Source: Atrina japonica
Lineage: Eukaryota; Mollusca; Bivalvia; Pterioida; Pinnidae
Direction: 5' to 3'
DNA: 64,000 nt
NCBI GenBank assembly: GCA_030159075.1
Contig: BROG01000805.1
Location: 186,001-250,000 of the forward strand
Positions within the stretch are counted from its first letter, which is position 1, and each line of letters opens with the position of its first letter. This document shows positions 31,046 to 43,439 of the stretch, piece by piece. The position numbers and the translations under genes were made by a program. The notes under the pieces are model-generated. The model had not been told where the DNA came from and made no database searches. It saw nothing but the letters and a program-made list of their open reading frames with translations.

Positions 31046-31400
31046 ATGTGCATAATTAACGTTCGTGCAATTATGACTTTCTACGTTATAACATGCATTA
31101 TTAACGTTCGCGCAAATATGAATTTCTACATTATAACGTGCAAATGCAAGTATGACTTTCTACGTTATAACGTGCATAATTTACCTTCGTGCAATTATGA
31201 CTTTCTACTTTATAACGTGCATAATTAACCTTCGTGCAATTATGACTTTCTACATTATAACGTGCATAATGAACGTTCGCGCAATTACGACTTTCTACGT
31301 TATAACGTGCATAATTAACGTTGGTGCAATTATGACTTTCTAATTTATAACGTGCATAATTAACGCTCGTGCAATTATGACTTTCTGCGTTACTATGTTT
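31046..31400. repeat. 45-bp tandem repeat next to the Polinton
   Basis: About eight copies of a unit containing CGTGCATAATTAACGTTCGT and GCAATTATGACTTTCTAC, with TATAACG palindromic bits. The 45-bp period gives repeat-derived frames on both strands. Confidence 0.9.
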
Positions 31401-31549
31401 TTTAGTTAATTTCATCAAAGGCCGTACGGCCTATAGATCACGTGATAAATGATATACATATATTATACAGGTAAAGAGTGAAATGAAGAAATACCAATTG
31501 ATAATCGAAACTCAAGTCCATTAGAACACGATGAATTAGATTTGCAAAT

Positions 31550-32026
31550 GGTCTCAGCATGAAGAACAATTGCGAATCAGGACCAGGTGTCCGGAAGGAG
31601 TCAGCGTCCCGGCTGGCATGCCACACCCGTCGGAAATGTTCCATAGAAAACCCCTCTAATTCGAGGAAAAGGTCAAGTTCGGTGAAAAGGTCAAGTTTGG
31701 TGAAAAGTTCAAACTCGGTAATATGCAACGGTCTCAACATGAATAACTAACGGGATGGGACCAGGTGTCTGGAGGGAGTCAGCGTCCCCTGCTGGCATAC
31801 CACACCCCTCGCAAACGTTTCATGGAAACCTTTCTAGTCAAATTCGGTGAAAAGGCCAAGTTCCGTGAAAATCACGATTGACAAAAGGGAGTCTCTGTCT
31901 GTGGCCGTGCTCCAGGATACTATCTAATATTCCTGAGAGGGGGACTTCATAATGTTTAACAAGATCTCCGTATCGACCATAAAACTTCTTAAACGACACA
32001 AAGTACAAGAAGTGAGTTACAAACAT
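31550..32026 (-). pseudogene. retroelement RT-ORF remnants (copy 3)
   Basis: At 31838-32026 the minus-strand frame reads FKKFYGRYGDLVKHYEVPLS, which continues the conserved block seen at the end of the copy at 9317-9630 (FRKFY). Two copies of an associated repeat (GGTGTCCGGAAGGAGTCAGC and GGTGTCTGGAGGGAGTCAGC) lie at about 31590 and 31765. Not intact. Confidence 0.5.
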
Positions 32027-32809
32027 AGTTATACCACGTTATAAGTATTTCCACTTTCGTTTTATTCCGCGATTTTTTTTCTATCGCTATTTCGAGGTTA
32101 TACCACGTTATAAGTATTTCCACTTTCGCGTTAAACCGTTATTTTTCTCTCTCTATTCCGATGTTATTTCTTGTTATAACGTGCTGTCACATTCATGATA
32201 TTACAAATTAACTGTATAGCTTTTTTTTTCTCTCGTACTGATTACTTGTTTATTTTTTGCTTAATTACGTAATCTATATGCGTAGTAACTTGATAGTTTA
32301 CCGTTTAACCTAAATATATTTTCATAGTAGCACTAAATAGGTTCCTACGGAGCCGTAAAAGTGACATGATGAAAAAAAATTAACTCGGGGCCCCTAGATA
32401 TTATCTCGGAGCTCCGACTTCTTATCTCGGGGCCCCCGATAATAAACCCTGAGATAGTGAGTCGCGGCCATAGAATCTATCAGGAAAAATATGGAAAGAT
32501 AGATAGGTTCCATACAAAGCTAAATGAAATATTCAACAGTTTGCGCTGTGCTTTCAATGTATAAAACATGTCATTCCAATTTTTTTTTTCAATAATACTG
32601 AACTTTAAAAGTCACAACTCAAATAGACACAAACTCTTTAAAATTACAATAACAAGAATATCGTTTCGGATTTCTAGTTTGAAGGTTATTGTGTTATATA
32701 TCCAAGTGATTTTTATTTCATCTACTAACAAAGCATTTGATTGATATTTAAATGACTCTAGGGCTATTCGTACAACATTAACGTCATTAAAAAGTTAGCA
32801 AAGTGCATC
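32027..32809. other. gene-free stretch
   Basis: AT-rich. It contains two copies of a TTATACCACGTTATAAGTAT block (about 32031 and 32098) and a GC-rich tandem of ATCTCGGGGCCCC-type units at about 32383-32456. No gene is supported. Confidence 0.5.
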
Positions 32810-33125
32810 ATTTCTGATTTATACACCGTGTCCAGTGTGGTATTCATATACAGATAGTAAGCTGAATTAATCATTTGCAAACTAATTGCCAAACCGGGTT
32901 TCTCAAAACAATTTTCACAAAATATATAGGAATTTAAGATATAAGAATTTTTATGCACGTGTATGAAAATTTAACGTTCTGTCCTAAAATTTTGGTATAT
33001 AGATTAAGAGAGAAATAATTTTAGCGATTTTCTTATTAAAACAAGATAACTCTTACCTACAATGAGGACTGAATTGTTTGTAGGGATATTCGATTTTAGC
33101 GATTCCAATAACCTCGCTAATTGAA
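32810..33125 (-). repeat. MITE piece plus dispersed repeat, reverse orientation
   Basis: About 32820-32965 is the reverse complement of the 13474-13848 MITE interior. About 32990-33125 is a reverse copy of the repeat at 6775-6990. Confidence 0.5.
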
Positions 33126-33159
33126 TATATCTGTCGTAGGGTTGCCTGTCCATATATAT

Positions 33160-33395
33160 TTATCCATCTACCTATCTTATTTATCTCTCAATCCGTTCGT
33201 CTATCTATCGATTTATATATCTATCTATCCTTTTTATCTATCTATCTATCTATCCATCTGTCTGTCTATCTATCTATCTATCCATCTATACATTTACTTG
33301 TCGTTGGTCTCTTCCCGGATATATTGTAAATGGGTTCTCTCCCCGCCGCCACCAAATAACTGAAAAATTGTCTAAGTGTGGTGCAAACCAATAGT
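33160..33395. repeat. (ATCT)n microsatellite and SINE tail
   Basis: ATCT/ATCC-type short repeats run to about 33292, followed by a TGGTCTCTTCCCGGATATAT block matching the SINE body of 2519-2795. Confidence 0.8.
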
Positions 33396-34622
33396 TAGTA
33401 TTTAAACTCAAAATTCTATCTATCTATTTATATATCTATCTATTTAGTATACAAGGAAATCGTTTAAAATACAATAATCTACTCTTTGTCCAGAAAGTGA
33501 ATTTTAAAATTGTTTTATAATCTTAACACAAAAAATTAAGTTTATGTAACAAACGTAACACCGAAATTCACTAATGAGGTGCAAACACGTGTCGCTGATA
33601 TATATGCAGCAAAAGAACAAGTTTTGTGAAGTTATAATGAGGCAAACAACTTCTCCGACACCTGAGCTAATTATATCAATAAACGTCAAATCTACAGAAT
33701 GATGTGATGGAAAAATATGGTAGTTGAAAGTATGCTGAACGATACCTACGTTACTGTCGCCAGTTGTAAATTCGAGTTTAAATCGATGTTAAACGGGAGT
33801 ATACTGTCTTCCCTGTGTGTATATTGAGGTTGTGTGAACAGCAGTAACTGTTGTCATAATTTTGGACTTTTTCCAGAGTATACGTTCGTCTGCGTTTCGA
33901 TCTTGTATGACATTGAAGTTATGTCGCCAGTGTCGTGATACGTACGTTACTATGTTCAACACGTGAACGCAGAGCTGCAGTGGTTTGATGATTTGATACA
34001 TTGTACATTTTTAAATATCATTTTCGATCACACGTACATGTTAAAGCTATTTATGGAACACTCCGTGTTTTTATATCGCCATCAATTGGACGAGTTTGCG
34101 TCGACTGACAAGGTTGTAAATTACACGATACGTACGTTACGGTCTCATAAAACGGAAATAAATGAACAGAATGCAGTGTTCTCTCACACCAAAATATTTC
34201 ACATATAAGGTAGCTCACGATTAATAATCGTTTATGCTTTTGAATAAAAACATACAAGTGTGCTGTACATATTGAACATCAGGTCAATACATACGTTACC
34301 GATACATACGTTGTACTAAAATACGAAAACAAAGATCACGTGCTCCCAGGGGCTAGCTCTGCATGCGAATAAGTCAGCGCGCGCGAATCTGCACATTGGG
34401 AGCCGACATGTTGTTTGGCACATGGTTATACAACTGAATTGAGGATATCTGAAGAACGCAAAAAAGTGAGTTCAGAGTACACTGCTTTGAGACGAAATTC
34501 CTTCAGTCGGATGGAGGAAAACATGGTCCTATTAGTCCAAAACCTTCGCTGCTTGCAGTGACGTATATGTATACATGCCATGTGCTCTAGTGTTATGTAT
34601 TATAATATCGTTTGTGTGACAG

Positions 34623-34655
34623 GATACCTACGTTACCACCGGTAACGTAGGTATC
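34623..34655. repeat. 33-bp palindrome of the 14-bp motif
   Basis: GATACCTACGTTACC, spacer ACC, then GGTAACGTAGGTATC: two copies of the transposon motif in perfect inverted arrangement. Confidence 0.9.
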
Positions 34656-35017
34656 AATATTCGTATCAAGAAGTGAGTACGGTTTAACTTCAGAAATGTA
34701 TTGTTCCCATACATAATAGCTCTTGAATTATAGTAATTTGGGTCTTGTATCTATAAAAGGGACGTGGAAGGGTGAGGAAACAGCATTAAAATTAACGGAC
34801 AACAAACATACAGCAGACATGTTTTTCAGACAAGAATAAAATTTTTTGATTATGTCGGTTCTGTCAAATGTTACATTGCTTTCATTTCAGAATATTGCAG
34901 CGTTGAAATTCTTAATGATTAAGTATAAATGGTAAGGATATGTATAAGTATATATGTATGTATAATAAAGTGCGTGTATGGTAACGTATGTATCGATACT
35001 TACGTGACTGTTTCAGA

Positions 35018-37603
35018 ATGGCGAAGACGAGAAAGGAAATCCAGAAAGCGTACAGGGAGAGGCAGAAAGCGAAAGGGGTTCAGAGTTTCTTGAAAATGAA
35101 AGAAGAAGACAGAGACAGTATTACGTGCCAGCAGCAGAATTGAGCGAGAAAAAAACTGAAACAACGTAATAAAAAGAATATGTTGAGAAACAGACTCTCC
35201 CGACTGAAACGAAAACAGCAAAATGACAACAATAGTAGTTGTTGTGATGAAACAAGCGGATATGAGAGCGTATCGGCCGAAAATCCTACGCCACTTATTG
35301 TGAGACTCCCTTCCATCGCAAAAAGCAAGGGTCTACAGAAGACACGGAAACGTGCGCTTGCTAGAGCTAACAAAAGCATTGGAGTGCTGAGGTCAGAGGT
35401 TCAAACCCTCCAGAGAAGGATCAAGACCAAAAACCAAGCAGATCGAGAGGATGGGTAAGAAATTACGCAACTCTGGTGGACCCGCGCCCACGCGTCTCAT
35501 TAACGCCACGGAAACAAGCAGAGGTCGAAGTCAGGCGGTTGAATTTGACACCAAGAAGTCAGAGACAAGTGAAGAGACGACTCGTGTTGTCAAACGCTGT
35601 CATGGCAGAAATAAAGTCGTTAAAGGAATCGCACACTCAGAAGAAGAGACACATTCTACACAGAATTGTTTCAGGAGCTGTGACAAAGAAATACAGATGC
35701 CTGAATATGTTGAACCGATACACAGGCTTAAGTAGAAACACCTTGTCAAGAACGACAGGTAGACGTCTAGAAAACATCAGAGAAAAGAGAAAGTGTCTAT
35801 CGAAGTCTTTGATCAGCTCAGTACAAGACTTCATGACACGGGACGACAATAGCAGGGCACAGCCAGGAAAAGCGGACGTCAAGAAGTTGGGAGCAGTCCG
35901 TATGCAGACGCGTGTTCTGACAGATTACCTGAAGAATCTCCATTGCAAATACGAATGCGAGAATCCAAACGTGAAAATCTCCCTCACTACGTTTTGTCGT
36001 CTACGACCCAAGCACATCCTTCTTGCATCGTTCATTGCAAGAAATACCTGTCAGTGCATTCAACACCAAAACATGGCCCTGAAAGTGAAAGCATTGAGGA
36101 AATGCGGAGTGAAAATTAGCGAGAATCCTGAAAATCTGCTGATTCATGAACACATGGACCACTTACTGTAGGATCTTCCAGAAACGGTTGTTTACAAAAC
36201 TTGGAAGAAAGTCAGCGAAGCTGGGAAAAGCAAAATGAAAGTTGTTGAATAATCGGTTCAGGTAGAAGTGTTTCGCCATGATTTCAAGAACCAATGCCAG
36301 GTGTTCCATGACCACGTGGAGCGAGTCCGCGAGCAGTACAAACAGATACGACAATTGAAGGAAAATCTCCCTGACGATGACATCATTGTCCAAATGGATT
36401 TCGCTGAGAATTTCTCATGTCGATCACTCGATGAGATACAAACAGCCTATTGGAATCAGGCAATGGTTTACACTGCATCCTGTGGTAGCGTACTACAGAG
36501 AGAAGAGTGAGGTTCCAGTGGAGACTGAGCCCCACAAGAAGGAGATCAAGCACAAGAGCTTCGTGTCGTCAGCGACGAGATGTCCCACTCAGCAGGAACC
36601 CGTTGCTGCATTCATCGAATGTCTGGTCCCCATCTTGAAAGAGATCAATCCCAACGTCAAGACTATCCATTATTGGACTGATTCGCCCTCCAGCCAATAC
36701 AGAAACAGGTTCATCTTCTATGTCCTAGCTAACCACAGGAGGCTGTTTGGCATCGATGCTAGATGGAACTACTTTGAAGCAGGGCACGGCAAGGGTCCCT
36801 GTGACGGCCTAGGGGGCACAACCAAGCGAATGGCTGATGAGGCCATTAGACAAGGAAATGCCGTTATCCAAGATGCTCCAGACTTCCAAAGATGGGCTGA
36901 GAAGTCAAGTATGGCAAACGTGCGTTTCCTCTATGTCTCCAGTGACATCACCAGACAAAAACACGCAGAATTTGAGAAGATGAAGATAAAACCTCTCAAA
37001 AACACCATGAAACTTCACGCAGTTGGAGAAACAGAAAACACAAGAAATCTGATGACGCGGGAAACCTCCTGCTACTGTCCTGTGTGCCTCACTGGTGTCT
37101 ACTGTTCGACCTGGATCACCCGCGCCATCGCCTGGGAGACAGTAGACAGAGCAGCTGGTTGTGACGTTGACGCCTCAGGAACCCACAACGTTGTATCTAC
37201 TGGGGAAACAGAGCAGACGTCACAAGGAGCATCGACAGAGAAAACCAAACTGCCGTCCCAAGTAGGCGCAACCGATGCTGCGAGCTCAACAGGTGACGCA
37301 ACACCCCTGTCGACCTTGGTGGAAGATGATTACGTTGCGGCAGTCTATGGAAACAGTTGGTACATTGGAAAGATACTGGACATTGATCTGGAGGATAAGG
37401 ACTGTGAGATAACGTTCATGTCCCCATCCAAGCAGTTCTTCCGCTGGCCTGCGAAACCTGACGTCCTCTGGATAAGCGAATCCAATATCCTTTGCAAAGT
37501 TCAATGCCCCGAACCATGTGGAAAGTCCAGAAGACTTTTCAAGATCTCGGACACAGACAGACAGTTAGTTGATGGGAAGTTCACGGCATCGACAAGGGTG
37601 TGA
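35018..37603 (+). CDS. DDE-like transposase (frameshifted)
   Basis: The ATG at 35018 directly follows TTTCAG and starts MAKTRKEIQKAYRERQKAKG, a basic N-terminus typical of an uncharacterised animal protein family. The frame changes near 35125. Later frames give a basic coiled region (LSRLKRKQQND), RDDNSRAQPGKADVKKLGAV, TFCRLRPKHILLAS and NTCQCIQHQNMALK. The catalytic-core-like region has VQMDFAENFS (36391-36420), HYWTDSPSSQYRN (about 36668-36708) and GHGKGPCDGLGGTTKR (about 36784-36831), fitting an RNase-H-fold D-D-D/E arrangement. A C-terminal WYIGKILDIDLEDKDCEI segment and FFRWP fit a small beta-domain. Further frame changes lie near 35460-35480, 36170-36260 and 36500. I recognise the family as common in animal genomes. 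Its assignment as a transposase is inference. Confidence 0.6.
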
Positions 37604-38735
37604 AGTGATACATACGTTACCGTATGTGTGTATGTATGACTGGAACATAGTTCAAGCTGCGTTTAGTTACATTCTCCATGTCTGTTATTCACGTTTCAGA
37701 AACCTTTTAGAATAGTGTTTGATGGTTTTGGAACAACATGTTCAGTGTTTTGTTTAGAGTTCCTTTCCTCCTTTAAACGAATACATACGTTACCAGCCTG
37801 TAAAGAGAGCTGCTTTCAGTTAATAAGTGAGTTTTTATCAATATGTTGCCCACGAAGTCAGTATGGCGTATAGGACTTACGATTCCGGTGTTGCAGCAGT
37901 GATAGTTCTGGTGGCTGGGAGATTATTCACAAGAAACGGACTGTTTGGATTTTTCTGTCAGTTGTAGCATACAATCCGGAATGGGAAATGTTGTGTTTCA
38001 CCACTGATTGGAATAAGAAAACATACTCATGAGTTCAAATCAATTATTTTATAATGTTTGAAGCAAAACATTAGGGAGTACAGAGTGCTCAGTGCTATTC
38101 AGTTGTGGTTTGGTTTTTGTTCGTAATTCCTGAATACATACGTTACTTTATAGGTACGTAGACTATTTGGACGATTGTTATGTTGTAACCATAATCAAGT
38201 TTATATTCCTTCCAGTCTCGTATTGCTGATGTCTGCGTCGATGATACACAACAAAGAGAAGTTCCATATATGCACGTTTTTTTTCCAACAGACGTATTGA
38301 CAAATAATCATTTTGCGTTTCCGTTGACAGTTCGACTGTGAGAGTAGAATATGTACCCAACTTGTGATGGTCGACATATCTTCCGTATAACATGAATATA
38401 GATAACAGTGCCACATATTCACATGCAATAAACATCGGTGTTGATTGAAAGCAACAAAAACATACAAGACTTAACATATAGTGATTATATACTGCCGCAA
38501 AAGACAGAGAGACTCATCAGTAACGTATGTATTTAGCGGCGGCAAAAAAAGACCCAATTATGTTACTCTGTTTGAGTGAATGTGAAAATGTTATCATAAG
38601 ATTGGTGTTGTTGAAACTTTGCACAACGTTTCTTCATATATTGTTCTTTTTTGAAAACAAATGAAATATTGACTCTTGTTGATGTTATTTTTTCATCGTT
38701 TGGCATCCTTATTTGCACCTCATTAGTGAATTTCA

Positions 38736-39904
38736 GTGGTAAATGTGATTAGTTCCGAAACAAAGAATAATAAACTAATATTTTTTGGGGAAAAAAAAAC
38801 TTTCTGAAATGTATAAAGCCTTTCATTAGTTTCAAGAACAAGAGATAACGGATAACCTACCTTGAGAATATGTGTATGGACGGCTTAGAATCTGTCCAAT
38901 GTTTATCCAGAACACGCTTCAACTTCCAATTGACAGAAAAATAAACATTACACTCGTACCTCACTTCTTATTTGATTTTGAGTGGTGAATTATTTGAAAT
39001 GGATGAGTAAACATTGATAAAGTTATAAGCTGATATATCCATGGCGATATCATAACACGGTACATAGCAAAGCGCGAAATAGTTTGATCGACATATTAGT
39101 TTTCACAATGCGATCAAAATCGATTTTTCGTAAGATGATGACAGACCTTACCGTTGATATTGGAAGAAAACTTACGAATATTATTCGTCATATTTTTATC
39201 AGCCATTCAGCTAGTTTTCTATTTTGCTTTCTCTGTAGCTACAGATTGCCGATAAAAGATTTTTAAATGGACCTAATAATAGTTCAGAATAACAGTTATA
39301 GCATATTTAAATGTATTCTGACTTGGGTGCCGGGTAAAGAACAAAATGAACAAAGACTAATAGATTGAACGAGTACGGCAATTAAAAAGATCATATCACC
39401 GTATTTTCAAGTAACAACGAGCACAAAGTACTAAATTAGCTGAATATATTTAATATCATCTATCATTTAGTTGAAAGTGTGATATAGACGTCGCATTTCG
39501 ACATTTTGTATAGTAAGTTGTGTAATAACAATCTTCTATAGGTTTTCTCTCATGGACTAAGAAGTCACCACGCAATTTGCAATACCGACGCAGTTTGTTA
39601 TAGATTAGTTTTCTTTAAAATCTATATGTGCATAACATGTGGAAAATATCATAAAAAGATGAATTCATGTTGATAGCTGGCCTAATTAGTTCGTTACCAA
39701 GTAATTGAATATTAATGAATTGGTTAATCAATTTGTTGATTTGAAAGTCACTGCATTAGTATTTATTCAAATGTAGTTCAAACTGAAAAAATATGTAAAC
39801 CGACAGCCTGGGCAATCTGGAAACATTTTAATCGATTTACATTATCAGCTTATCTTTAATTATGCAAAATCTTCGTTATCAATGACATGATTGACTCATC
39901 CTTA
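38736..39904. other. gene-free stretch
   Basis: AT-rich, with no gene or clear repeat recognised. Confidence 0.5.
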
Positions 39905-40180
39905 AAGTGGCATTTAGCTGTGTGCTTTTTGTTTTGTTTTTTTTTTTTGTTCTTTTTTTCCATTTTACAACCGTGACTGATATGCAATGACAAAAAGAGA
40001 CATACATGGGCATACAATTTTTTAAATTCCTATATATTTTGCGAAAATTGTTTGAGAAACCCGGGTCTGGCACTTTTTCAATTGCAACTGATTATTATTT
40101 TATATAAATACCACACTGGACTTGACTTTATTTTCACAAATATATAAGAATATAAGATTTCTATACCTGTGTAAAAGGTA
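39905..40180 (+). repeat. MITE copy (family of 13474-13848)
   Basis: The left inverted-repeat end is degenerate (AAAGTGGCATTTAGCTGTGT). The interior ATATTTTGCGAAAATTG and GAGAAACCCGGGT blocks match. The right end is missing. Confidence 0.55.
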
Positions 40181-41035
40181 ATAGGAAACGAATTTTATAA
40201 AAATTTTGTAATATAAAAGAAATATGAAGAAAATACATATTTAATAAGATCTGTACACTTTTAAAAAATATATCTCATCATAAAGCGTTGTTTGGTCGCC
40301 TTTTATCTCATAGTTTCTACAGACCTCGTGAAACTCCATGCGGGTTATCCCGCCTGTCTGTGACGTAACACGTGTACAATTTCTCACAAGAATTCAATGG
40401 ATAAAGCCGACTTTTGTCGGCGTATTTTCTAGTAATCTATCTCAACGGGCGAGGTGTGAAAATCGCTGAAGCGTGAAGACTGAGTTGTCTTATCGATTTA
40501 CTAATAAGTCAGTGAACGTTTGGATGAAAAGTTTTAATAAACTAGGAAATAGTTACTTTTTTAGTGTTTTTAGTGTTTTAGCACTACATGAACGAACGCT
40601 GTATATTTACATGTGATCGCATCTAGTTGTTAAAAGAAAATAGACTAATATCAAGTAGTTTAATGGTTTTGCTTTGAAAATTTTAAAAAATGGTGTAACC
40701 GGCTTTTATACAAGCATTTGCTCTCTATTATTTATTATTTTTGTTCTGTGGATTGATGTAATGTGAAGGTGTTATCTTGACATCGAATATTGAAAGTCCA
40801 AATGCTTAGATAGATCTTAATATAATTATTATAACTCGAGAAAATGAAAGTATAAAAACTGATAATTCTGAAGATAAAACTTAATTTTCAAACGTAAATT
40901 TACATATAAACTTTATTTTCAAATAAACATTGGTTATTGTTACAGTATAAATAGTTGCTATCAACCAAAATTTTGAAAAACTTACTTTTTAGCATTTCAC
41001 TCACCCCACTCGAAAATATACGAAAGACAAAACAA

Positions 41036-41109
41036 GCGCGTAATAACGCGAAACAGAACGCGTTATAACGCGAAACAAGCGCGTAATAACGCGAAAAAGC
41101 ATATATAAG
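41036..41109 (+). promoter_or_regulatory. palindromic CGCG cluster with TATA box
   Basis: Three 21-bp units of GCGCGTAATAACGCGAAAC type, the middle one containing the perfect palindrome CGCGTTATAACGCG (41060-41073), are followed at 41102-41109 by TATATAAG. A GCCATGG start context follows at 41127. This looks like a core promoter with upstream sites. Confidence 0.4.
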
Positions 41110-41128
41110 TACCGGTCTGAATAAAGCC

Positions 41129-41194
41129 ATGGAATACGATAGTTTAGTTAGAATTTACTTCGAACTGGGTCTTTCACAAGCCAAAAAGTCATAA
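41129..41194 (+). pseudogene. short open frame after TATA box, possible transposon gene start
   Basis: The ATG in GCCATGG context opens MEYDSLVRIYFELGLSQAKK and stops. The "IYFELGLS" start resembles the N-terminal helix-turn-helix of an integrase-core transposon protein common in animals, but the fragment is too short to be sure. The rest may be lost or spliced. Confidence 0.3.
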
Positions 41195-41481
41195 TCAGTA
41201 AGGCAACTGTAAAAAGTAAAGAATTCAACGTTATATTGTTCCGTTGTTCTCTTTAATTCACTTTCCTGCGATATTTTGTTCGTTTAATGGTTAAATTCTT
41301 TCATAAGATTCAAACAGTTATTTTTATACAAACTGTTTTTAAAGAATGTATCAACTACCGGTAAAGGTAATTTCACTTTTATGTATATTTCAGTCAATCA
41401 TGATGGTCTTTTTCCAAATCTTCTGTCGGCTGAAACTTTGAAACCATCAATATACAGTGGCGTAGCTGGGTCCAGAAAAGT

Positions 41482-41508
41482 GGGGGGGGGGGGGGGGGGG
41501 GGGGGGGG
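41482..41508 (+). repeat. poly-G tract (27 G)
   Basis: An uninterrupted G run. It can form G-quadruplexes and its length may be unreliable in an assembly. Confidence 0.9.
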
Positions 41509-41639
41509 TTGCCACAATCGTTCAAAATATTGAGAATGGGTTACAGGGGTGGATCCAGGAATTTTCAAAGAAGGGCGTAAGTTTTGGGGGGAGGTGACAA
41601 GACGCCATGCGCGTAAAAATGGTACGTTCTTTATGCAGT

Positions 41640-42515
41640 GCTGTAGGAAGCAAATAAAATTCTATGCAAGAATATCATTTAAATGAAAAAATGTTATATC
41701 AGTTCATCGTATTTCATACATGTGCAGTCATATAGATAGTTTTTTATACAGTTAAATACTCATATTCAATGCGTAATGTCGTATAAATGTTGTATAACAT
41801 TGTATTACAGTTGAAACGCTTTCGTTGGATCCATCCAATTCAACGATCGTGTACAGCCTGATTATACGGATAAAACATATCTGTAGTTTTGTATATTAAT
41901 CGCACGTAAGTTTAGTACCTTCGGTTTTAATATATAAGGAAACATATCTACTAGAAATGACGGATAGTTCCGGTGACATGGAAAATACTTTATTACATGC
42001 GCTCGTAGTAGTCAACCAATATGAATGACTCAGCCAATAAGTGCGCACGTAATAGGACTAATTGCTATTACGTGTGCACGTATTAGCTGAACCAATCATA
42101 TTTGTTTTAAGATTATTTTTCGTGTAACATCTGTGTCAACACGAACTGCGCCATTAACATGGTTCAGCATTCGGTATCTACAACGATACTGCTCTTTTAG
42201 TATGGTTTAACATTCAATATTTCAGTCTTCAATGATACTACTCCATTAGTTGTTAAAACAATCAAAATTCTAGTCTTAAATGCTTCTACTCCTTATGCAC
42301 GGTATTCTCCAATGATATGCTCCTTAACCATGTTAAAACATTCATTATTTTTGTCCTCAATGATATCCTTATTTAGCAAGGCTAAACATTCAATATTTTG
42401 TCTTCAATGATAAAAAGGTAGCTGTGGGCTGTAAGTTGACACTGAGATATATCAACGCTTTTTGGTTAGTAAAGACAATTTCATACTGATGTATACGCAA
42501 TATATCCCAGCGACC
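41640..42515. other. gene-free AT-rich stretch
   Basis: It holds diverged tandem copies of a roughly 60-bp block around 42140-42410 (TTAAAACATTCA...TTTTGTCTTCAATGATA). No gene is seen. Confidence 0.45.
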
Positions 42516-43110
42516 TAGAAATTAAAGACACCACAGAATCAAGCACACACACGTTTCCTACTTGGACATGTTGCTTAATGTGGATAAAGATAATTTAACA
42601 GGAAATGAATGACAGAACCATATAGCAAACGTGATGATTGATCCTTCCACCTACTTTCCATATTTAGTAATACCACTCTTTCGCCTGCAAATGGTGTTTA
42701 TATATCCAAAATGATATGCAAGGGCGTGTTCAACGTATCATCATTTCATATACTGGGGCATTGAGGATTTCTTCTTCAACTGTTTAAAATTGATTCTGGA
42801 CTTATTGCCAGTTTGACCTGTGGTCAATGGATGCTTACTCCATGATACCTGACCCCATCTCTGTATTTTCAACAGGTTCTTGTTTGTCTTATGTTAACAT
42901 ACAGGTACGTTGTCTCCTGAAACTGCAAACTGTCAATACTTTGATATCCGATATATAAAAATCAGATACCAAAGTATTAATCTACAGGATGTCCAGGATA
43001 CAATATAAAAATCTGATGAATATTAAAAAAACACGGACCTCCAGAGATTTGAAAATCTTGAGATGGAATCAGGTGCCATGGAGGAGTAAGCATCCCCTGT
43101 CGATATCCGA
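42516..43110 (+). pseudogene. retroelement RT-ORF remnants and 3' repeat (copy 4)
   Basis: Broken frames at about 42570-42770 retain SPANGVYISKMICK, matching SPAYGVYISQMIRY of the copy at 9317. About 42955-43105 repeats ATCAGATACCAAAGTA, CAGGATGTCCAGGATAC and the CAGGTGCCATGGAGGAGTAA segment found beside the other copies. Confidence 0.5.
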
Positions 43111-43207
43111 TTACTTAACTAATTTACGGAGACTTTTTTCATTTCCTAAGAATAACTGTTTACAACTGCATACACAATATATTTTTTTTTGCACCAAACG
43201 CATATAC

Positions 43208-43386
43208 AGTGAAACTTGTATATAACAACCTACTTAGGAACACAAGAAAACCTGTCTTTATAGGGAGGTGGTCTTTATATAGAGGTTAATTTGTACACAA
43301 ATTGTACTATTGGGGTCAGCAAAAACGGTCTTTGTGACCTGGTGGACTTTATACGCAGGTGGTCGCTAAAGCAGGTTTTACTGTTT
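43208..43386. repeat. MITE with CAGTGAAAC ends
   Basis: The left end CAGTGAAACTTGTATATAAC and the right end TAAAGCAGGTTTTACTG are inverted repeats. The interior AGGTGGTC and TGGACTTTATACGCAGGTGG blocks are a common mollusc repeat pattern. Confidence 0.55.
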
Positions 43387-43439
43387 AATATCTGAATTTA
43401 TATGTATCTGAAACTCAATATCTGTATTCAAACACCTTT

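Larger units (their letters stand above)
33563..38735 (+). mobile_element. DNA transposon with DDE-like transposase
   Basis: The ends carry a 23-bp inverted repeat (left 33563-33585, right 38713-38735) containing AATTCACTAATGAGGTGCAA on the left and its exact complement on the right. Between them lie at least ten copies of a GATACMTACGTTAC-type motif (for example 33741, 33937, 34127, 34285, 34623, 34980, 37608, 37781, 38133, 38519) and one transposase gene. The motif copies lie outside the coding region on both sides, as expected for transposase binding sites. The exact ends and any target duplication are uncertain. Confidence 0.6.

Noticed and set aside
31046..31418. CRISPR-like array or repeat protein
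   Set aside because: The 45-bp units have no distinct repeat/spacer partition, there are no cas genes, and the context is eukaryotic.
35080..35379. Minus-strand hydrophobic frame inside the transposase gene
   Set aside because: Antisense shadow of the Lys/Arg-rich coding frame; no independent support.
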